Shown in pieces: positions 1 to 11,701 of a stretch of 39,689 nucleotides of DNA (the first letter of the stretch is position 1; every line of letters starts with the position of its first letter). The position numbers and the translations under genes were made by a program. Location: contig NZ_JAQIBU010000208.1 of the NCBI RefSeq assembly GCF_027858935.1, positions 1-39,689 on the forward strand. The letters run 5' to 3'. Under the pieces are notes generated by a model. The model did no database searches. It saw only the letters and a program-made list of their open reading frames with translations, and was not told the DNA's origin. Origin of the DNA: Oleiagrimonas sp. (GTDB taxonomy: Bacteria; Pseudomonadota; Gammaproteobacteria; Xanthomonadales; Rhodanobacteraceae).

Positions 1-710
1 ATGATCAGGCGCAGGTACTTGGAAGGCTTGACCGCGGTGTGGCCGAACATCTCGCGTATGTTGAGGACGCCCAGGCCACGAACCTCGAGCAGGTCGCGGA
101 TCAACGACGGGCAGGTGCCGTCGATCACGTCGGGCGCGATCTGGGTGAATTCGGTGGCATCGTCGGCCACCAGGCGATGGCCACGGGTGACCAGTTCCAG
201 CGCCAGCTCGCTCTTGCCCGAGCCGGGGGCGCCGGTGATCAGCACGCCAATCGAGTAGACCTCCATGAACACGCCGTGCAGCGTCACCTGGCGTGCCAGG
301 CTGCGTGCCAGGTGATATTGCAGCCAGGTCAGCAGCTCATGCCCGCGCTTGGTGCTGACCCACAGGGGGGTGTCCGATTCCTCGGCCGCTTCGCGCAGGT
401 CAGAGGGCACGCTCTGGTCCTTGCTGATGACCAGCGCAATGGGGTCGTTGGAGGTGATCTTCTGCACGGTTTCCCAGCGCTGGCGCGATTCCAGGGCGTC
501 GAGGTAGCGCAGCTCCTCGGTGCCGATGATCTGCACCTTGTTGGGATAGATGATGTTGAGATAGCCGACCAGCGAAGGACGCCGCGACTGGGTCCTGCGG
601 GTCTCGAGCGCGCGCGATTCTCCACGCAGGCCCGCGACCCAGCGCAGGGCCATGCGATCCTTCACATCGTCGAAAAGTTGTCGAGCAGTCAGCTGTTCCA
701 CGCGCGGCAC
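1..710 (-). CDS. hprK: HPr kinase/phosphorylase, C-terminus cut by the window edge
   Basis: Manual minus-strand reading gives ...[21 protein letters not shown]...[79 protein letters not shown] with Walker [12 protein letters not shown] start at 710 or 701. Absent from the supplied ORF track because the stop lies outside the window. Confidence 0.93.
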   Translation of the reverse strand, partial: MPRVEQLTARQLFDDVKDRMALRWVAGLRGESRALETRRTQSRRPSLVGYLNIIYPNKVQIIGTEELRYLDALESRQRWETVQKITSNDPIALVISKDQSVPSDLREAAEESDTPLWVSTKRGHELLTWLQYHLARSLARQVTLHGVFMEVYSIGVLITGAPGSGKSELALELVTRGHRLVADDATEFTQIAPDVIDGTCPSLIRDLLEVRGLGVLNIREMFGHTAVKPSKYLRLI

Positions 711-779
711 TCGGGCCAGGAGCCTGACTTCATTGTGCCAGTTTGCGCGGAGCGCGTCGCGCGGTTCGTGGGGGGGCGA

Positions 780-817
780 GCGTCGCCCCGGACCATTGTC
801 GCGGCCCGGGGCGACGC
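780..817 (-). other. Strong intergenic hairpin between hpf and hprK
   Basis: Perfect 12-bp inverted repeat GCGTCGCCCCGG (780-791) / CCGGGGCGACGC (806-817), 14-nt loop; no T-tract on the transcribed minus strand. Confidence 0.7.
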
Positions 818-822
818 GATTT

Positions 823-1143
823 TCAGCTTGCGCGCATCTGGCGCACTTCGGCGCGGTGATGGTCGGTCAGCTTTTCCTTGTGTTTGCGCAGCTGGGCGAC
901 GAGCTTGTCGATCAGCACGTCGATGGACGCATACATGTCGGCGTCCGCGGCTTCGGCATGAACGGTGGCTCCGGCGGCATTGACCGTGCCTTCGGCGCGT
1001 TGTTCGAGCTTCTCCACGCTCAAGACCACGGTGAGCGAGGTGATGTTGTCGAAATGGCGCGTGAGGCGGTCGAGTTTGGCATGCAGATGATCTCGCAATG
1101 CCGGGGTGACTTCGATCTGGTGGCCGCTGAGTTGAACATGCAT
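823..1143 (-). CDS. hpf: Ribosome hibernation promoting factor, short form (106 aa)
   Basis: [45 protein letters not shown]...; adjacent to rpoN. The tracked ORF 823-1569 is over-extended. Confidence 0.92.
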   Translation of the reverse strand: MHVQLSGHQIEVTPALRDHLHAKLDRLTRHFDNITSLTVVLSVEKLEQRAEGTVNAAGATVHAEAADADMYASIDVLIDKLVAQLRKHKEKLTDHHRAEVRQMRAS

Positions 1144-1369
1144 GGTCGCCTCCTGTTCTGGGACATGAGCCACCGGTCGTGGTGGCGTTGGGCCGGTTGA
1201 TTCCGGCACCGGGTTTTGGCTTGTGATGGTCAACGCCATGCATCCCCTGAATGGAACCGCCAGGCGGTTGCCGGGGTGGATGGCATGCGTTGTCGTCGTG
1301 TTCTTGATCGCGTTTGCTGTACTCCTGTAGTTGTGACGTTTCCCTCGGCAGCAGGTTCCCGTCAGTGGG

Positions 1370-2830
1370 TCATCCGGCTCGCTGGCGTTCAGTCGAGCTG
1401 GGGATTCGCAACAGTTCCCGATATTTGGCCACGGTGCGGCGCGCCACCTGGATACCGCGCTCATGCAGATGATCGGCCAGCGCCTTGTCCGACAGCGGGT
1501 GGCTGGCATCCTCCTCGTCCACCAGTTTGCGCAACATGGCCTGGATCGCGGTGGCCGAAGCGCTGCCACCGGACTCGGTGGACACGCCGGAAGAAAAGAA
1601 ATACTTGAACTCGTAGGTGCCGCGCGGCGTGTGCAGGTACTTGCGGGTGGTCACGCGGGAGATGGTCGACTCGTGCATGTCGACCTGCTCGGCGACTTCA
1701 CGCAGCACCAGCGGTCGCATGGCTTCGGGGCCGTAATTGAGAAACGCGCTCTGGCGGCGGACGATGGCCTCGGCCACTTTCAGGATGGTCTCGGCGCGCG
1801 ACTGCAGGCTTTTCAGCAGCCAGCGGGCCTCCTGCATGCGTCCGCGCAGGTAGGCGGCATCCTCGCGGCTGGCCTTCTGGATCAGGCCGCAGTAGTGCTG
1901 GTTCAGGCTCAGCCTGGGCTGGGTTTCGCTGCTCAGGGAGACGCGCCAGCGGGCACCGTCTTTCCAGGTATAGGCATCCGGGGTGACGAATTCGACGGGC
2001 GTGGGGTCGAGCGCGGCGCCTGGTTTGGGGTCGAGGTTGCGGATCAGGGCGCTGGCCTGGGACACGTCCTCGATTTCAGCCTTGAGCTTGGAAGCCAGTC
2101 GCTTGAAGTCGTTGCGTGCCAGCAGGTCCAGGCCCACTTCGACGATGCCGCAGGCAAGATCCAGCAGCGGCGTATCCTGCTCCAGTTGCAGCAATTGGCT
2201 GAGCAGGCAATCACGCAGGTCCAGGCTGGCCACGCCCGTGGGGTCGAAACGCTGAATGCGTTTGCGCACGGCTTCGACCTCGGCCTCGTCGAAATGCAGT
2301 TCGCGGGGCAGGGCGGCCAGGACCGGGGTGATGCCCTCGTGCAGATATCCGTCGTCGTCGAGCGAGTCGATCAGGGCCAGCGCGATGGCGTGTTCGCGCG
2401 GGTTGAAAGGTTCCAGGTTGAGTTGCCAGGACAGGTGTTCGCGAAGTCCCTCGGGCGCGGCGTTCTGGGGCTCGAAATCCTCGTCCTCGCCTGTGCCGGC
2501 CCCGCTGCCCGATCCGCTGCTGCGAGTGTAGCTTTCGGCGATGCGGGCCGGATCGTTTTCCCAATCGGTCTCCAGGCTCGTGCTCTCTGACCCGGCTTCC
2601 TGTTCGGCGACCGGAGCGGCCTCGACCTCGCCGGAAGCGCTCTCGGCATCGACTTCTTGGGTGGCGTCCTCGGACTCTTCGGCAAATTCCAGCAGTGGAT
2701 TGCTCTCGGTCAGCACCCTGAGTTCTGTTTCCAGCTCAAGCTGGGACAACTGCAACAGCCGGATGGCCTGCTGTAGTTGCGGCGTCAGCGCAAGTTGCTG
2801 GTTGAGACGGAGGTGGAGACCGGGTTTCAT
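1370..2830 (-). CDS. rpoN: RNA polymerase sigma-54 factor
   Basis: N-terminal MKPGLHLRLNQQLALTPQLQQAIRLLQLSQLEL and RpoN box ARRTVAKYRELLRIPSS. Confidence 0.97.
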   Translation of the reverse strand: MKPGLHLRLNQQLALTPQLQQAIRLLQLSQLELETELRVLTESNPLLEFAEESEDATQEVDAESASGEVEAAPVAEQEAGSESTSLETDWENDPARIAESYTRSSGSGSGAGTGEDEDFEPQNAAPEGLREHLSWQLNLEPFNPREHAIALALIDSLDDDGYLHEGITPVLAALPRELHFDEAEVEAVRKRIQRFDPTGVASLDLRDCLLSQLLQLEQDTPLLDLACGIVEVGLDLLARNDFKRLASKLKAEIEDVSQASALIRNLDPKPGAALDPTPVEFVTPDAYTWKDGARWRVSLSSETQPRLSLNQHYCGLIQKASREDAAYLRGRMQEARWLLKSLQSRAETILKVAEAIVRRQSAFLNYGPEAMRPLVLREVAEQVDMHESTISRVTTRKYLHTPRGTYEFKYFFSSGVSTESGGSASATAIQAMLRKLVDEEDASHPLSDKALADHLHERGIQVARRTVAKYRELLRIPSSTERQRAG

Positions 2831-2928
2831 CCGTCACCGTGGTGAATGAGTCATGCTCATCCTAACCCCAAGGCGCGCAACCGACCAGCATGGCGTGGCG
2901 CACGCCGGGATAAGGCTCGCAGAGCGGC

Positions 2929-3648
2929 TCACAAACGGAATTCGTGGCCCAGGTAGACTTCGCGCACCTTGCTGTCGGCCAGGATATGTGCAGGATTGCC
3001 GCGCGCCAGGACCTCGCCCTCATTGAGGATGTAGGCGCGGTCGCAGATGCCCAGGGTTTCGCGCACGTTGTGGTCGGTGATCAGCACGCCGATACCGCGG
3101 TCCTTGAGGTGGCGCACGATGCGCTGGATCTCGCCGACGGAGATCGGGTCGACACCGGCAAATGGCTCGTCCAGGAGCATGTAGCGGGGCCTGCCGGCCA
3201 GGGCGCGTGCAATTTCCACGCGACGGCGTTCACCGCCGGACAGGCTGATGCCCTTCTGGCTGGCGATATGGCTGATCTTCAGTTCATCCAGCAGCGACTC
3301 CAGTTCCCTGGAGCGGTCGCCGGCATCCAGGTCCTGGCGCAACTCGAGCACGGCCAGGATGTTGTCGGCCACCGTCAAGCTGCGGAATACCGAAGGCTCC
3401 TGGGGCAGGTAGCCGATCCCGCGGCGGGCGCGCTCATGCATGGGCAGGCCGGTGATGTCGTGCTTGTCCAGGCGGATGCTCCCCGCGTCCGCCGGGATCA
3501 GGCCCACCACCATGTAGAAGCAGGTGGTCTTGCCGGCGCCGTTGGGCCCCAGCAGGCCCACCACCTCGCCCTCGCGGATCGAGAAGCCGAAGTTGCGTAC
3601 CACCTGGCGCTGGCGAAAGCGTTTTTGCAGGCCTTGTGCCGAGAGCAT
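2929..3648 (-). CDS. lptB: LPS export ABC transporter ATP-binding protein
   Basis: Walker [10 protein letters not shown], signature [25 protein letters not shown]; adjacent to lptA and rpoN. Confidence 0.97.
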   Translation of the reverse strand: MLSAQGLQKRFRQRQVVRNFGFSIREGEVVGLLGPNGAGKTTCFYMVVGLIPADAGSIRLDKHDITGLPMHERARRGIGYLPQEPSVFRSLTVADNILAVLELRQDLDAGDRSRELESLLDELKISHIASQKGISLSGGERRRVEIARALAGRPRYMLLDEPFAGVDPISVGEIQRIVRHLKDRGIGVLITDHNVRETLGICDRAYILNEGEVLARGNPAHILADSKVREVYLGHEFRL

Positions 3649-3655
3649 ATGCGAT

Positions 3656-4246
3656 TCAATTTCCGCTGGTGGCGGTGTGTGCCGGTTTTGTGCCGGGTGT
3701 GGCCGGCGTCGAGCGCGCCTTGAAGATCAGGTGGACCCGGTTGTCGCCCGAGCTCTGCGCAGTCATGGTGCTGTTGCGGGTGTCATAGACCAGCTTGTCG
3801 CCACTGGCGCTGCCACGACCGGCCTGTTTGACGCGGGCATGTCCGGTCAGGATCGCAATGCCCTTGGCCACGTCATAGCTGATGGAATCGGCATCACCGG
3901 TCATCAGGTTGCCATTGTCGTCGACCTGCTGGATGTGCGCCTTGCCAGTCAGCACCACGCGCTTGACCTGGGATTGACTGTCGAAATGGATGGTGCCGTT
4001 GTCTCCCGTGGCTTTCAAGCTGCCCTGGGTGATCACGACGTCGCCCTTGAGGTGGCTGATGCCGTTGGGACTCGCCGTGGCGTCGGCCGACTGCGCGGAC
4101 ACGTTGACCGGCTGCGAGCGGTCGCTCTGCTTTGCATGCGCAGACACACTCAGCAGGCCGGCGGCCAGTACTAGGCAACAGGCCAGCGTCACGCATGGCC
4201 GGCTAGGGCTGCGTGCCACTCGGAAGGAACGTGCCATGGAAGTCAT
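3656..4246 (-). CDS. lptA: LPS transport periplasmic protein LptA (start could be 4237)
   Basis: Signal peptide followed by OstA-like repeats ([41 protein letters not shown]). Confidence 0.92.
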   Translation of the reverse strand: MTSMARSFRVARSPSRPCVTLACCLVLAAGLLSVSAHAKQSDRSQPVNVSAQSADATASPNGISHLKGDVVITQGSLKATGDNGTIHFDSQSQVKRVVLTGKAHIQQVDDNGNLMTGDADSISYDVAKGIAILTGHARVKQAGRGSASGDKLVYDTRNSTMTAQSSGDNRVHLIFKARSTPATPGTKPAHTATSGN

Positions 4247-4790
4247 GCAATAGCTCCATATGCTGGTTGTTGAAATCGGCCCGCATGCCGGTCCCGGTCA
4301 TGCGGGTGGTGCCCTGCACGATCGCCACATGCTGATCGGTCTCAAGGCGGTTCTGATGCGGCCAGGCGGTCACGTCCGAGGTGTCGATCTGCGCACTGGC
4401 CTGGCCATCGAAGGCGGGGCGCTGCATGTGCACCTCACCCTGCAGCTTGATCAGGTTGCCGTTGGCGCTGATCCATCCATACGCGGCATGGCCGGTCCAG
4501 GGCTTGCCCGGCGAGCCGTTCTTGGGTGGAAGCACAAACCGGGGCTGGTTGATGTACATCGATGCATCGCCCTCACGTCGTTCCAGTTGCGGTGCGCTGA
4601 GCTGGTAGGCCATGTGGCCCTTGGGCCCGTACCCGTCCAGGGTGAACTCGTGCAGGGTATAGCTGGAACGTGGCGGTCCGACCATCTGTTGCGGTTTGGA
4701 CGCCGGTTCGAGCCACCACAGCAGCCCCTGGACCACGCCGATGGCCAGCGCCAGGGCGAACAGGCTGGTCAGGAGACGCCTCGTGGTCAC
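4203..4790 (-). CDS. lptC: LPS export protein LptC
   Basis: GTG start at 4790 (VTTRRLLTSLFALALAIGVVQGLLWWLEP...), LptC-like body, overlaps kdsC stop and lptA start. Tracked ORF 4203-5228 is over-extended through kdsC in another frame. Confidence 0.9.
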   Translation of the reverse strand: MTTRRLLTSLFALALAIGVVQGLLWWLEPASKPQQMVGPPRSSYTLHEFTLDGYGPKGHMAYQLSAPQLERREGDASMYINQPRFVLPPKNGSPGKPWTGHAAYGWISANGNLIKLQGEVHMQRPAFDGQASAQIDTSDVTAWPHQNRLETDQHVAIVQGTTRMTGTGMRADFNNQHMELLHDFHGTFLPSGTQP

Positions 4791-5368
4791 AGCCAGTGCT
4801 CGCGTTCGGTATCGGACTTGTCCTGTATCGCCAGGATCAGGTCGCAGACCTCGCGCGCGGCGCCTTCGCCACCACGTCGCCGGGTCTGCCAGTGTGCATG
4901 TTCGACGATCCACGGATGCGCATTGGCCACGGCGACGGCCAGTCCGGCCATGCGCATCGGCGCAAGATCGGGCAGATCGTCGCCGACAAAGGCCGCCTGC
5001 TCGGCCTTGAGCCCGAGCGCGTCGAGCAGTTCGGTCAAGCTCGCGCGCTTGTTGTCCTGGCCCTGGTACACATGCGTGATGCCCAGGTCGCGTGCACGCT
5101 CGGAAAGCGCATGACTGACGCGCGCGGTAATGAAGGCGACCTCGATCCCATGCGCATGCAGCCGCTTGATGCCGAGCCCGTCGTGGGCATGGAACAGCTT
5201 GATTTCGCGGCCACCCTCGCCGTACCACAGGCGGCCATCGGTGAGTGTGCCGTCCACGTCGAAAGCGACCAGGCGCACCCGCCCGGCGCGTTCACGCACG
5301 TCGTCGGGGACATCGGTCAGGTAATCGTGGGGCATGGCGAGGGACGGTGCCGGAAGCGCTGACGGCAT
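4787..5368 (-). CDS. kdsC: 3-deoxy-D-manno-octulosonate 8-phosphate phosphatase
   Basis: HAD motif LVAFDVDGTLTDGRLWYGEGGREIKLFHAHDGLGIKRL and VGDDLPDLAPM. Confidence 0.95.
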   Translation of the reverse strand: MPSALPAPSLAMPHDYLTDVPDDVRERAGRVRLVAFDVDGTLTDGRLWYGEGGREIKLFHAHDGLGIKRLHAHGIEVAFITARVSHALSERARDLGITHVYQGQDNKRASLTELLDALGLKAEQAAFVGDDLPDLAPMRMAGLAVAVANAHPWIVEHAHWQTRRRGGEGAAREVCDLILAIQDKSDTEREHWL

Positions 5369-5409
5369 GCTACCAGAGGCCGGTCAGGCCGGCTTGCCGC
5401 AGCAGGCCT

Positions 5410-6426
5410 TCAGACCACGCGGGCGCGCAGCAGGTCGTGGATGTTCAGCGCGCCGACCACGCGGTTCTCGTCGTCGACCACAAGCAGCGCATGAATCTGG
5501 TGATTTTCCATCACCTGTGCCGCTTCCACGGCCAGCTTGTCGGCGCTCAATGTCTTGGGCTTGCGCGTCATCAGGTCCTCGACCTTGACGTGGCGCAGGT
5601 CCACGTTGTGGTCGTCCACCGCGCGGCGCAGGTCACCGTCGGTGAACACGCCCAGCAGGCGTTGCTCGCCATCCACCACGGCGGTCATGCCCAGTCGCTT
5701 GCGGGTCATTTCCATCAGTGCCGCGGTCAGGCTGGACCCCGGGCCCACGCTCGGGATGCCCTCGCCGTGATGCATGATGTCGCCGATGTGCAGCAGCAGG
5801 CGCCGGCCCAGGCTGCCGGCCGGGTGCGAGCGTGCAAAGTCGTCGGAAGTGAAGCCACGGGCCTCCAGGAGCGCAACCGACAGCGCGTCGCCCATCACCA
5901 GCGCGGCGGTGGTGCTCGCGGTCGGCGCGAGGCCCAGCGGGCAGGCTTCTGCGGGCACGCTGACGTCCAGATGCGTGTCCGCCTGATGGGCCAGCGAGGA
6001 GCGCGGGTTTCCGGTCATGGCGATCAGCGGGATGCCCTGGCGCTTGATCACCGGAAGGATGAACAGTACCTCGTCGGTCTCGCCCGAGTTGGACAGGGCC
6101 AGCACCACGTCCTCGGGCAGGATCATGCCCAGGTCGCCATGGCTGGCTTCGCCGGGATGCACGAAGAACGACGGCGTGCCGGTCGAAGCCAGGGTGGCGG
6201 CGATCTTGCGCGCAATGTGCCCGGACTTGCCCATGCCGATCACCACCACACGACCGCGACAGGCCAGGATGATGCGGCAGGCGGCACTGAATTGGCCGTC
6301 AATACGGGGTTCCAGCGAACGGATTGCCGCAGCTTCGGTGGCGATCACCGTGCGGGCACTGCGTGCCAGGCTGTCGGAAGAGACAGCCGTCTGGGCCAGG
6401 GGAGCCGGTGCGGTTCGCGTATTCAT
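5410..6426 (-). CDS. kdsD: Arabinose-5-phosphate isomerase (KpsF/GutQ family)
   Basis: SIS domain (VVVIGMGKSGHIARKIAATLASTGTPSFFVHPGEASHGDLGM) plus two CBS domains. Confidence 0.95.
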   Translation of the reverse strand: MNTRTAPAPLAQTAVSSDSLARSARTVIATEAAAIRSLEPRIDGQFSAACRIILACRGRVVVIGMGKSGHIARKIAATLASTGTPSFFVHPGEASHGDLGMILPEDVVLALSNSGETDEVLFILPVIKRQGIPLIAMTGNPRSSLAHQADTHLDVSVPAEACPLGLAPTASTTAALVMGDALSVALLEARGFTSDDFARSHPAGSLGRRLLLHIGDIMHHGEGIPSVGPGSSLTAALMEMTRKRLGMTAVVDGEQRLLGVFTDGDLRRAVDDHNVDLRHVKVEDLMTRKPKTLSADKLAVEAAQVMENHQIHALLVVDDENRVVGALNIHDLLRARVV

Positions 6427-6640
6427 GTGCCTCTCTGGATAGGCGTCGTAAGATCCGGATGGCCTGAACGAGGAGCTGCGAGCGACGGTCCTTGTCGTTC
6501 CTGTGCCACAGGTTTTCCATTACCATGCCATGATCGCATTTTACATTTGTTTGACGGTTTGCCTACGTGCACTGCGTTCAGCTTGTGTATTGCATTGCAA
6601 AAGTGCCCCTACCGCCCGCAGAGCCCAACGAAGATTTGCC

Positions 6641-6904
6641 ATGATGGATCCCGCACGCATCAAAGACCTGATCGAAAACGGCCTGGTGGAAGCCCGTGCC
6701 GATGTACGCGGAGCCGATGGCGTGCATTTCGAGGCTGATGTGATCTGCGGTGCCTTTGCCGGCAAGCTCCCTCTTGCGCGTCACCGCATGGTCTACGCCA
6801 CTCTGGGGGAGCTGATGGGTGGCGAGATTCATGCGTTGAGCCTGAAGACCCTGACCCCCGAGGAAGCCCGCGAGCGCGGTGTTGCCGTCGCCGGACAGCC
6901 TTGA
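6641..6904 (+). CDS. ibaG: BolA/IbaG family protein
   Basis: MMDPARIKDLIENGLVEARADVRGADGVHFEADVICGAFAGKLPLARHRMVYATLGELMGGEIHALSLKTLTPEE; directly upstream of murA. Confidence 0.88.
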   Translation: MMDPARIKDLIENGLVEARADVRGADGVHFEADVICGAFAGKLPLARHRMVYATLGELMGGEIHALSLKTLTPEEARERGVAVAGQP

Positions 6905-6924
6905 GGCGCCGGGTCTCCCAGTAA

Positions 6925-8250
<1,326 letters not shown>

Positions 8251-8340
8251 TTTGCTGGGTAAACCCCCTGCAACCAAGCGCGGAGCAGGTGCCTGCAGAG
8301 CCGATGCGACGAGCCGCCAGCGGCATCTTCGCCAGCACGG

Positions 8341-8375
8341 CACGCGCCCGCAGCATTGCGCCGCAGGGGCGCGTG
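8341..8375. terminator. Candidate bidirectional hairpin between convergent murA and the DUF3108 gene
   Basis: Inverted repeat CACGCGCCC (8341-8349) / GGGCGCGTG (8367-8375), abutting the DUF3108 stop at 8376. Confidence 0.5.
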
Positions 8376-9086
8376 TCAATTGCGCGTGAAGCGTTGCAGC
8401 AGCAGTGAAAGCTTGTCCTTGCCGTCCTTCCTGAGTTTCACCGGAATGGGGTAACGGCCGGGGACGTACCAGGCGGAAAACGCCTTGTCCTTGTCGATTC
8501 GGTCCACGCGATCGGCCCGGTAACGACCCACCGGGACGTCGAGCACGCGGTCACCGGTCACGCGGTAGTGCTGCATTTCAACGCGATCCTTGACCGCCAC
8601 CGGCAGCGTGATGTCGTGCGCGCCCCCCGCCAGCGCGAGTCCCAGGGCAAGCGGTATCGCGTGCTGGTCGACAAGGCCGTCGTGGACGGGGTACTGATGC
8701 ATCTTGCCGTCCTGGGTCACATGCACCGTGCCCGTGCTCCAGTCGACGTGGACGTGCCGCTTGCGATCCTTGAAGGCGACGTTCATGTGATAGCGGTAGT
8801 CCACCGTCTCGGGTCGACCGTTGCGCCAGCGCAGCAGCGAATTCTCGTCAAGGCTCGCGCCCAGCAGCCCGGCCAGGCCGGAAGTGCCGCGCATCTTCGA
8901 GATATAGCGCCAGGTGCCGTCGGACTGGGCTCGCAGGGTCATGCTCACCGTACCGATGGTGTTGCCATTGCGCAGTACCTGATAGCGCGCCGTGAATGCA
9001 TGCGGCGTGGTGCCGGCAAACACGTTTCCCGCGACCAGCAGGGCCAGGCCGGCCAGAAAAATGCCGATTGGATGTCGTGTATGCAT
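8376..9086 (-). CDS. DUF3108 domain-containing exported protein
   Basis: Signal peptide, then FTARYQVLRNGNTIGTVSMTLRAQSDGTWRYISKMRGTSGLAG...FSAWYVPGRYPIPVKLRK. Confidence 0.8.
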   Translation of the reverse strand: MHTRHPIGIFLAGLALLVAGNVFAGTTPHAFTARYQVLRNGNTIGTVSMTLRAQSDGTWRYISKMRGTSGLAGLLGASLDENSLLRWRNGRPETVDYRYHMNVAFKDRKRHVHVDWSTGTVHVTQDGKMHQYPVHDGLVDQHAIPLALGLALAGGAHDITLPVAVKDRVEMQHYRVTGDRVLDVPVGRYRADRVDRIDKDKAFSAWYVPGRYPIPVKLRKDGKDKLSLLLQRFTRN

Positions 9087-9134
9087 GCGGACAGTCTGCG
9101 TGTACGAATCTGAATCGTGGCCGACAAAAACGAC

Positions 9135-9821
9135 TCAGGCTCGCTGCAGCGCCTGATCCACAAGGCGCAGCGGCTGTTCGAGCGGGATCGTGTCCAGCGT
9201 CACGACAGCATCGTGCAGGCCAAGCCGTTCCTCGGCGATCAGCTTGACCACGGCGGGCAGCAGGCGGTGCTCGAAGGGCAGCAGGCGTGCGGCAAGCGTG
9301 GTTTCGGTATCGTCAGCGCGCACGTCGATGTGCGCCTGGGCAATGACCGGGCCACCGTCCAGTTCAGCGCTGACGAAGTGCACGCTGGCGCCGTGCTCGT
9401 GGTCACCCGCTTCAAGCGCACGACGGTGCGTGTGCAGGCCGCGGTAGCGCGGCAGCAGGGACGGGTGCACGTTGATCATGCGGCCCGTCCAGGGCGCGAT
9501 GGCCTCGGCGTCAAGGATCCGCATGAATCCTGCCAACACCACCAGTTCGGCGCCGCTGGCGGCCACTCGCGCGAACAGGTCGAGGTCGAAATCGCGTCGC
9601 GTGCGGTAGCCGGAAGGGTCCAGCGCCACGGTGGGTATTGCTGCCGATTCCGCGCGCCTCAGGGCAGCGGCTTCGGCGTGGTCGCTTGCGACCAGCCGGA
9701 ATTCAAGCGGCAACTGGCCTGTGTTGCAGGCATGCATCAGCGCTTCGAGGTTGCTGCCGCGGCCGGAGGCCAGCACGGCGATGGGCAACGGCTTGTGCTC
9801 GGTCACGGGATGCGGGTCCAC
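9135..9821 (-). CDS. purN: Phosphoribosylglycinamide formyltransferase
   Basis: IAVLASGRGSNLEALMHAC...MINVHPSLLPRYRGLHTHRRALEAGDHEHGASVHFVSAELDGGPVIAQA. Confidence 0.96.
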   Translation of the reverse strand: MDPHPVTEHKPLPIAVLASGRGSNLEALMHACNTGQLPLEFRLVASDHAEAAALRRAESAAIPTVALDPSGYRTRRDFDLDLFARVAASGAELVVLAGFMRILDAEAIAPWTGRMINVHPSLLPRYRGLHTHRRALEAGDHEHGASVHFVSAELDGGPVIAQAHIDVRADDTETTLAARLLPFEHRLLPAVVKLIAEERLGLHDAVVTLDTIPLEQPLRLVDQALQRA

Positions 9822-9825
9822 CGGT

Positions 9826-10863
9826 TCAGTGCATGTGCACGCGACGATCGTCCGTCACGCGCTCGACCTGGCCGATCACCTGTGCACCGAGGCCGTGTTC
9901 GCCCAGCAAGCGGATGGCTGCGTCGGCCTGGTCGGGAGTCAGGATCACGGTGAAGCCGATGCCGCAATTGAAGGTGCGCCACATTTCCTCTCGCGCCAGC
10001 CTGCCTTCGCGTTGCAGCCAGTCGAACACCGCAGGGAGTGTCCAGCGGCTGGTGTCCAGCTCGATGCCGAGACCGTCCGGGACCACGCGGATGATGTTTT
10101 CAAGCAGGCCGCCGCCCGTGATATGTGCCATGCCGTGTACCGGCAAGGTCTTGAGCAGCTCCAGCACGGGCTTCACATACAACGTGGTGGGCGCCATCAA
10201 GGCGTCGGCCAGCGGACGACCGTCGAGGTCCATGTCCAGAGGATTTCCGGCTCGTTCCAGCACGCGGCGGATCAACGAATAGCCGTTGGAGTGCGGTCCG
10301 GATGCGTCCACGCCCACGATCAAGTCGCCGGCCACGATGGCGCTGCCATCGAGCAGAGCGGATTTTTCCACCGCGCCGACGGTGAAGCCGGCCAGATCGT
10401 ATTCGCCGGGCGGGTACATGTCCGGCATTTCCGCCGTCTCTCCGCCGATCAGAGCGCAGCCGGCCAGTTCGCAACCGCGCGCGATACCGCCGACCACGGC
10501 CACCGCGATTTCCACGTCCAGTTTGCCGGTCGCGAAATAGTCCAGGAAGAACAGGGGCTCGGCGCCCTGCACCAGTACGTCGTTGACGCACATGCCGACC
10601 AGGTCGATACCGATGGTGTCGTGGCGGTTCAATTGCTGGGCCAGCTTGAGCTTGGTGCCGACGCCATCGGTACCCGACACCAGGACCGGTTCACGATAGC
10701 TGTTGGAGAGGTCGAACAGCGCACCGAATCCGCCGAGTCCACCCATCACTTCCGGGCGCATGCTGCGCTTGACCATGGGCTTGATGCGCTCGACCAGCGC
10801 ATTTCCGGCATCGATGTCCACGCCGGCAGCGCGGTAGGTAAGGGCGTCGTTGTCGGCGGCCAT
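9826..10863 (-). CDS. purM: Phosphoribosylformylglycinamidine cyclo-ligase
   Basis: [45 protein letters not shown]...[15 protein letters not shown]...[23 protein letters not shown]. Confidence 0.97.
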   Translation of the reverse strand: MAADNDALTYRAAGVDIDAGNALVERIKPMVKRSMRPEVMGGLGGFGALFDLSNSYREPVLVSGTDGVGTKLKLAQQLNRHDTIGIDLVGMCVNDVLVQGAEPLFFLDYFATGKLDVEIAVAVVGGIARGCELAGCALIGGETAEMPDMYPPGEYDLAGFTVGAVEKSALLDGSAIVAGDLIVGVDASGPHSNGYSLIRRVLERAGNPLDMDLDGRPLADALMAPTTLYVKPVLELLKTLPVHGMAHITGGGLLENIIRVVPDGLGIELDTSRWTLPAVFDWLQREGRLAREEMWRTFNCGIGFTVILTPDQADAAIRLLGEHGLGAQVIGQVERVTDDRRVHMH

Positions 10864-11023
10864 GCGTGCAACCCGGGTCGTCGTGAGGCGGAAGGGCGGG
10901 GTCGCTGTTGCGACTGCGCTGCCCGTTAAAGAGGCCCATGATAGACGTTGCGGCCCCGATTGGGCAGACTTTCAGGCCTGAGTTGCGCCGTTTTGCCTTG
11001 TTTTCAAACGTGTGAGTGTCCCG

Positions 11024-11677
11024 ATGCGTATCCGTACCCTGCTTTTCATCCTCGTTGCAGCCCTGTGTGCCGCGCTTCCGATGCACCCGGCACGGGCCCA
11101 GAGCGCAGGCTACAAGGTCACCATTCCGGTCACTGATACCACTGCTGCGCAACGCAACCATGCCTTCGCCGTCGGTCTCGGCATGGTGCTCACGCGCCAG
11201 GTTGGAAATACCATCACCGGCGCGCAGGGATATTCCGATGCCCTGGGCAAGGCGGCCAACCTCGTGCAGAACTACCAGTACCAGCGTGCGCCCGCGGGCA
11301 GCGCAAGCCCTTTCGTGCTTCAGGTGAGCTTCGATACCGCCGCGGTGCAACAACTGGCCCAGACCCTGCAAAAGCAGCTGCAGTCGGCCGCGGACGAGGT
11401 TCCCGGTGCCATCGTGACGCAGGGTGGCAAGGGTACGCTGTGGGTTTCCCACATGGATTCGGCGATGGATCTTGCGCATCTGCTTGCCTTGCTGCGCAGC
11501 GATAACCGGGTGAAATCGGTCGAGCCGATTGCTGCCGACGGACACGGGGTCATGCTCCAGATCAGCACTTCCGCCCCGCTGCAGGTGGTGCTCGGCAGCC
11601 TGAAATCGAAAGGTCATCTGCAACCGGATGCCATTGCGCATTCAGGTGCGAACGCCAGCATGAACTGGCTGCGGTGA
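11024..11677 (+). CDS. DUF2066-like exported protein
   Basis: Signal peptide MRIRTLLFILVAALCAALPMHPARAQ; synteny divergent to purM and upstream of a permease and hda. Confidence 0.65.
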   Translation: MRIRTLLFILVAALCAALPMHPARAQSAGYKVTIPVTDTTAAQRNHAFAVGLGMVLTRQVGNTITGAQGYSDALGKAANLVQNYQYQRAPAGSASPFVLQVSFDTAAVQQLAQTLQKQLQSAADEVPGAIVTQGGKGTLWVSHMDSAMDLAHLLALLRSDNRVKSVEPIAADGHGVMLQISTSAPLQVVLGSLKSKGHLQPDAIAHSGANASMNWLR

Positions 11678-11701
11678 GGCACACGGGAGCGGCGGGAAGC
11701 G

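Noticed and set aside
5245-6738. 497-aa plus-strand ORF
   Set aside because: Antisense to kdsD and kdsC; no family motifs.
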